Assembly: GCA_964030785.1 (NCBI GenBank) | Contig: OZ034969.1 | Coordinates: 40,218,701-40,282,700 of the forward strand | Length of the DNA stretch: 64,000 nucleotides | DNA from: Siderastrea siderea | Taxonomy: Eukaryota; Cnidaria; Anthozoa; Scleractinia; Rhizangiidae | Direction: 5' to 3' | Shown: piece after piece, positions 61,678 to 64,000 of the stretch | How the letters are laid out: each line of letters starts with the position of its first letter | Position numbering within the stretch: position 1 is the stretch's first letter | Translations under genes and position numbers: made by a program | Notes under the pieces: model-generated | Databases searched by the model: none | Told to the model about the DNA's origin: nothing | What the model saw: the letters and a program-made list of their open reading frames with translations, nothing else

Positions 61678-62804
61678 CTAAGTCCCGTGAAAGAGCCAAC
61701 ATGGCTGTATGGTGGCCAGGCATTAGCCGTGACATTCAAAACAAAGTGTCCACATGCGAATTCTGCCAAAAGAATCTACCCAACCAGAGGAAAGAGCCGT
61801 TAGTCACTACACCTCTCCCTGAAAGAGCATGGAAGAAGATTTGTGCAGATCTCTGTGAACATGAAGGAAAACAGTTTCTAGTCGTTATTGACTATTACTC
61901 AAGATTTCCCGAAATTGCCTATATGTCCAGTACCACAAGTGATCATGTGATCAACAAACTGAAAGACTTTTTTGCCCGATGGGGAATACCTGAGGAAATT
62001 GTGAGTGACAATGGGCCACAATTTTCTTCTGAACTGTTCCACAAATTCAGCCAAGAGTATGACTTCAAACATACCACATCAAGCCCACATCACCCGCAAG
62101 CAAATGGTGAAGCCGAAAGTGGCGCCCGTATCGCCAAGAAGATCCTCAAGCAGAGTGATCCATTTGTTGCTTTGATGAGCTATAGAGCTACACCCCACAC
62201 AGCCACTGGTGTAAGCCCTAGTCAGCTAATGATGGCAAGAGAAATCCGGACTCTCCTTCCTACATTGGAGTCTAACCTGAAGCCAATCTCAGTAAGTTAC
62301 GAAGCCGTTGCTGAAAGAGACGAGAAAAGCAAGACAGCTTACCGACAGTCCTTTGACAAGCGACATGGTGTGCGAACGCTGCCAGAACTACAACCTGGAG
62401 ATGCTGTCCACATGAAACTAGATCAGCAGAAGGGATGGAAAACCCCAGGGGTAGTCATCGCCAAAAGTTCTACGCCTAGATCCTATGTTATCGAAACACC
62501 CCAAAGTATTGTGCGTCGAAACAGGAGGCACCTGCGCCCGACGACAAGCCCTATTGAAATTGAGAAGTTCGCCGAACTTGAACCAGATATAGAACCGGAA
62601 CGGGATCCTAGTCCTAAGTCTGCAACCGCTGATGTGCAAGAGTTACCTCCAACTGTGACTCAGTGCAAAGCGCCACTAGTTACACAGCCACACCCTGATC
62701 TGAAGAGTTCTCATGGAACACTTACTAAGTCGTCTGGAGCAAAAGTCAAAACCTCGAGCGGTCGAGTTGTGAGAAAACCAATCCGCTTTCGAGAGGACTC
62801 TTGA
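61602..62804 (+). CDS. Ty3/gypsy integrase part of Pol, separated by a one-base frame change
   Basis: Continues the polyprotein in a different frame from about 61602 to 62804. It shows an HHCC zinc region (HDGHQ...CEFCQ), the catalytic core with the Asp of VVIDYYSRF, SDNGPQFSS, and the Glu of HHPQANGEAESG, and a C-terminal basic and Ser/Thr-rich tail without a clear chromodomain. No independent start is expected. The frame change near 61600 has no obvious slippery heptamer, so a recent one-base loss or a sequence error is more likely than programmed frameshifting. Confidence 0.88.
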   Translation: MQRIVVPSALRSEVLDRIHDGHQGVTKSRERANMAVWWPGISRDIQNKVSTCEFCQKNLPNQRKEPLVTTPLPERAWKKICADLCEHEGKQFLVVIDYYSRFPEIAYMSSTTSDHVINKLKDFFARWGIPEEIVSDNGPQFSSELFHKFSQEYDFKHTTSSPHHPQANGEAESGARIAKKILKQSDPFVALMSYRATPHTATGVSPSQLMMAREIRTLLPTLESNLKPISVSYEAVAERDEKSKTAYRQSFDKRHGVRTLPELQPGDAVHMKLDQQKGWKTPGVVIAKSSTPRSYVIETPQSIVRRNRRHLRPTTSPIEIEKFAELEPDIEPERDPSPKSATADVQELPPTVTQCKAPLVTQPHPDLKSSHGTLTKSSGAKVKTSSGRVVRKPIRFREDS

Positions 62805-62948
62805 TTTGACATTTGATTTATTGATCAACATTTGATTCATTAGAGACATTGACAGTTTCACACAAGTGTTGTAATTGTTCAGTTTATTTCTATAAGTTAA
62901 TACATCAGTTTCATTATTTTTCTAAAAAAAAAAGCTCATAGAGGGAGA

Positions 62949-63105
62949 TGTCACGAGAAATTAGCATATAGCCAATGCGCATGCGCGTGTGTAGTTTTAC
63001 GGACCTCGTGCTTGAGTGTGTGCCGTTGCTCGAGTTTCATGTTGTTGTAGTTTCGCTAAAGTAGAAACGAATTTCAAGATTAAAGTTGTGTTTATTACCT
63101 TGACA
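62949..63105 (+). repeat. 3' LTR
   Basis: Identical to the 5' LTR; preceded by a purine tract and followed by ATGGT. Confidence 0.95.
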
Positions 63106-63349
63106 ATGGTCATGTTTATGTACATGGATCTACACAAACATGGACAACCTAATATAAGGTTCTCAAAAGTCACGTAAACTATGTTTATGAGCCATTAACA
63201 AATAGTAAACCCCTTTAGCCCTCAATAAATCAAAATTGATACTAGAAAATTGGGGCCTCCAGTCCTGTATCACATTGCACATACCATAAAGGACCCCTCA
63301 CTGAGTAAAATTATTTAACTAGGATTATAAAGAAATTTATGATTCTCAG

Positions 63350-64000
63350 ATGTTACACCATAGAAGCAGCCATGGAGTTCTTTGATATGGAAAATGTCTT
63401 TGATACACCTACAAAGAACCACCTAAGTTATGCACTTATGTCACTCAAAGAACACAGGCAGAGGTACTTTGAGGATACGCTAGACAAGTTCATTTACAAA
63501 TTTGTTATTGGTGATGATGACATTGCATTGCAAAGTCAACCTGTAGACAACCAGCAGGCATCTGTTACAGATGGTGATGCAACAGAAGACAATTTAAGAC
63601 CTAGGCCTGCAGATAAAGTGAAATATTACAGCAGAAATATTCTTCTGTACTTTTTTGTACCAGAGGACTTTGGTGATGCTGTTAGAGAGGGGGATGGTAA
63701 GAGAATGGCCCAAATTCAGAAGCATTTTTTCTTATATTTCAAAACGGACAGGTCCTTCAATGCCTATGCCATTGAAATGATGGTCAACGTTTTGCAGAAC
63801 GAGGTCCTAATGTCGGAGCAAGAAGCTCACGGTGCCATACGGTCCCAGACTGTGAATTGGAAAGGGGGAGAATCTAAAAATGTTGAGGCTGATCTGATGC
63901 AAGAAAACCAAAACAATAAGCACAAAGCAGGAATTAAGACAATGGGTGCGAACAAGACCAGGAAAGCTTTAGAAACATCAACAAGGTCATCAGGGGAAAA
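63350..64000 (+). pseudogene. DUF6589 C-terminal exon, runs off the window
   Basis: Opens after GATTCTCAG and is in phase with the donor at 58360. Open to the right edge (about 216 codons). MENVFDTPTKNHLSYALMS is followed by KYYSRNILLYFFVPEDFGDA, MAQIQKHFFLYF and SKNVEADLMQENQN, the conserved end of the family. This exon itself shows no damage. Confidence 0.75.

Larger units (their letters stand above)
58661..63105 (+). mobile_element. Ty3/gypsy LTR retrotransposon, very young
   Basis: Two 157-bp LTRs (58661-58817 and 62949-63105) are identical, begin TGTCACGAG and end CTTGACA. The target duplication ATGGT is perfect (58656-58660 and 63106-63110). A primer-binding-type sequence TGGTGGCAGCGG follows the left LTR directly, and a purine tract (AGAGGGAGA) precedes the right one. 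No envelope ORF. It lies in the last visible intron of the DUF6589 gene. Confidence 0.95.
37782..64000 (+). pseudogene. DUF6589-family gene with N-terminal Cys finger, decayed, runs off the window
   Basis: Segments: 37782-37895 plus 38825-39137 (one exon split by SINEs), about 40563-40943, 41388-42237, 58215-58360 and 63350 to the edge. The N-terminus has CRLC...IFHKKNFF...LSCRP, a ZAD-like finger whose last Cys is Arg. The centre has LDNIDWEIRAHDV and KVPRIGDQLTRVKFAGAKD...WHTKRSFLK, followed by YNPESTKEEATLKYF. The end has KYYSRNILLYFFVPEDF and SKNVEADLMQENQN...MGANKT, typical of DUF6589. Damage: TGA near 37850, a one-A frameshift at about 41881-41886, and GA instead of GT at the donor after 42237. 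Exons 58215-58360 and 63350 join in phase (CG|A). The family is a large, transposon-like group in cnidarians; its biochemical role is unknown. Confidence 0.68.

Noticed and set aside
61590..61680. Programmed -1 frameshift in the gypsy element
   Set aside because: No X-XXY-YYZ heptamer seen near the frame change; kept only as an alternative.

Overview
The window looks like nuclear DNA of an animal, most likely an anthozoan cnidarian such as a stony coral. Coding blocks are split by GT-AG introns, the intergenic DNA is AT-rich, and nearly everything recognisable is transposon-derived. The repertoire is CACTA/EnSpm, several TTAA-flanked DNA elements, DIRS, Ty3/gypsy, a tRNA-headed SINE, DUF6589-type genes and BEN-domain genes. 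The species call is inference. No bacterial operons, rRNA genes or CRISPR arrays were seen.

Layout. (1) 1-2340: an intronless, decayed copy of a C2H2/DDE-like transposase-type gene with a partial internal duplication. (2) 3466-10457: a repeat unit in tandem, containing two TTAA-flanked foldback elements (3898-6233 and 7704-10457) with arms of about 0.55-0.6 kb. (3) 11173-36582: a 25.4-kb CACTA-like element with a perfect 21-bp terminal inverted repeat and mirrored subterminal GGTATG/CATACC motifs. It carries a CACTA transposase (minus strand, damaged) and, divergently, a multi-exon BEN-domain gene (plus strand, 16466-35667). Within the BEN gene lie an array of 81-84-nt exons encoding S-P-R-K repeats, a 986-bp insert copied from 10,958 bp upstream, and a 9.7-kb TTAA element (23579-33316) sitting inside one exon. 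That TTAA element carries an OTU-protease/SIM gene and a DDE/SWIM transposase exon. (4) 36735-37385: an AT-rich 216-codon ORF. (5) 37782-64000: a decayed DUF6589-family gene running off the right edge. Its first exon is split by a SINE palindrome, and its introns hold a 14.6-kb TTAA element (43146-57706, containing a DIRS element and a second, intron-containing copy of the C2H2/DDE gene) and a young Ty3/gypsy element (58661-63105) with identical LTRs.

How it fits together. The region is a stack of nested insertions. In three places the pre-insertion state can be read directly: a BEN exon interrupted at TTAA, a DUF6589 exon interrupted with a 12-bp target duplication, and a repeat with empty-site paralogues. 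Most ORFs carry one or a few stops or frameshifts. The BEN gene is the only long reading frame that stays consistent in phase across all its exons. All family names come from motif recognition by eye; no database search was run.
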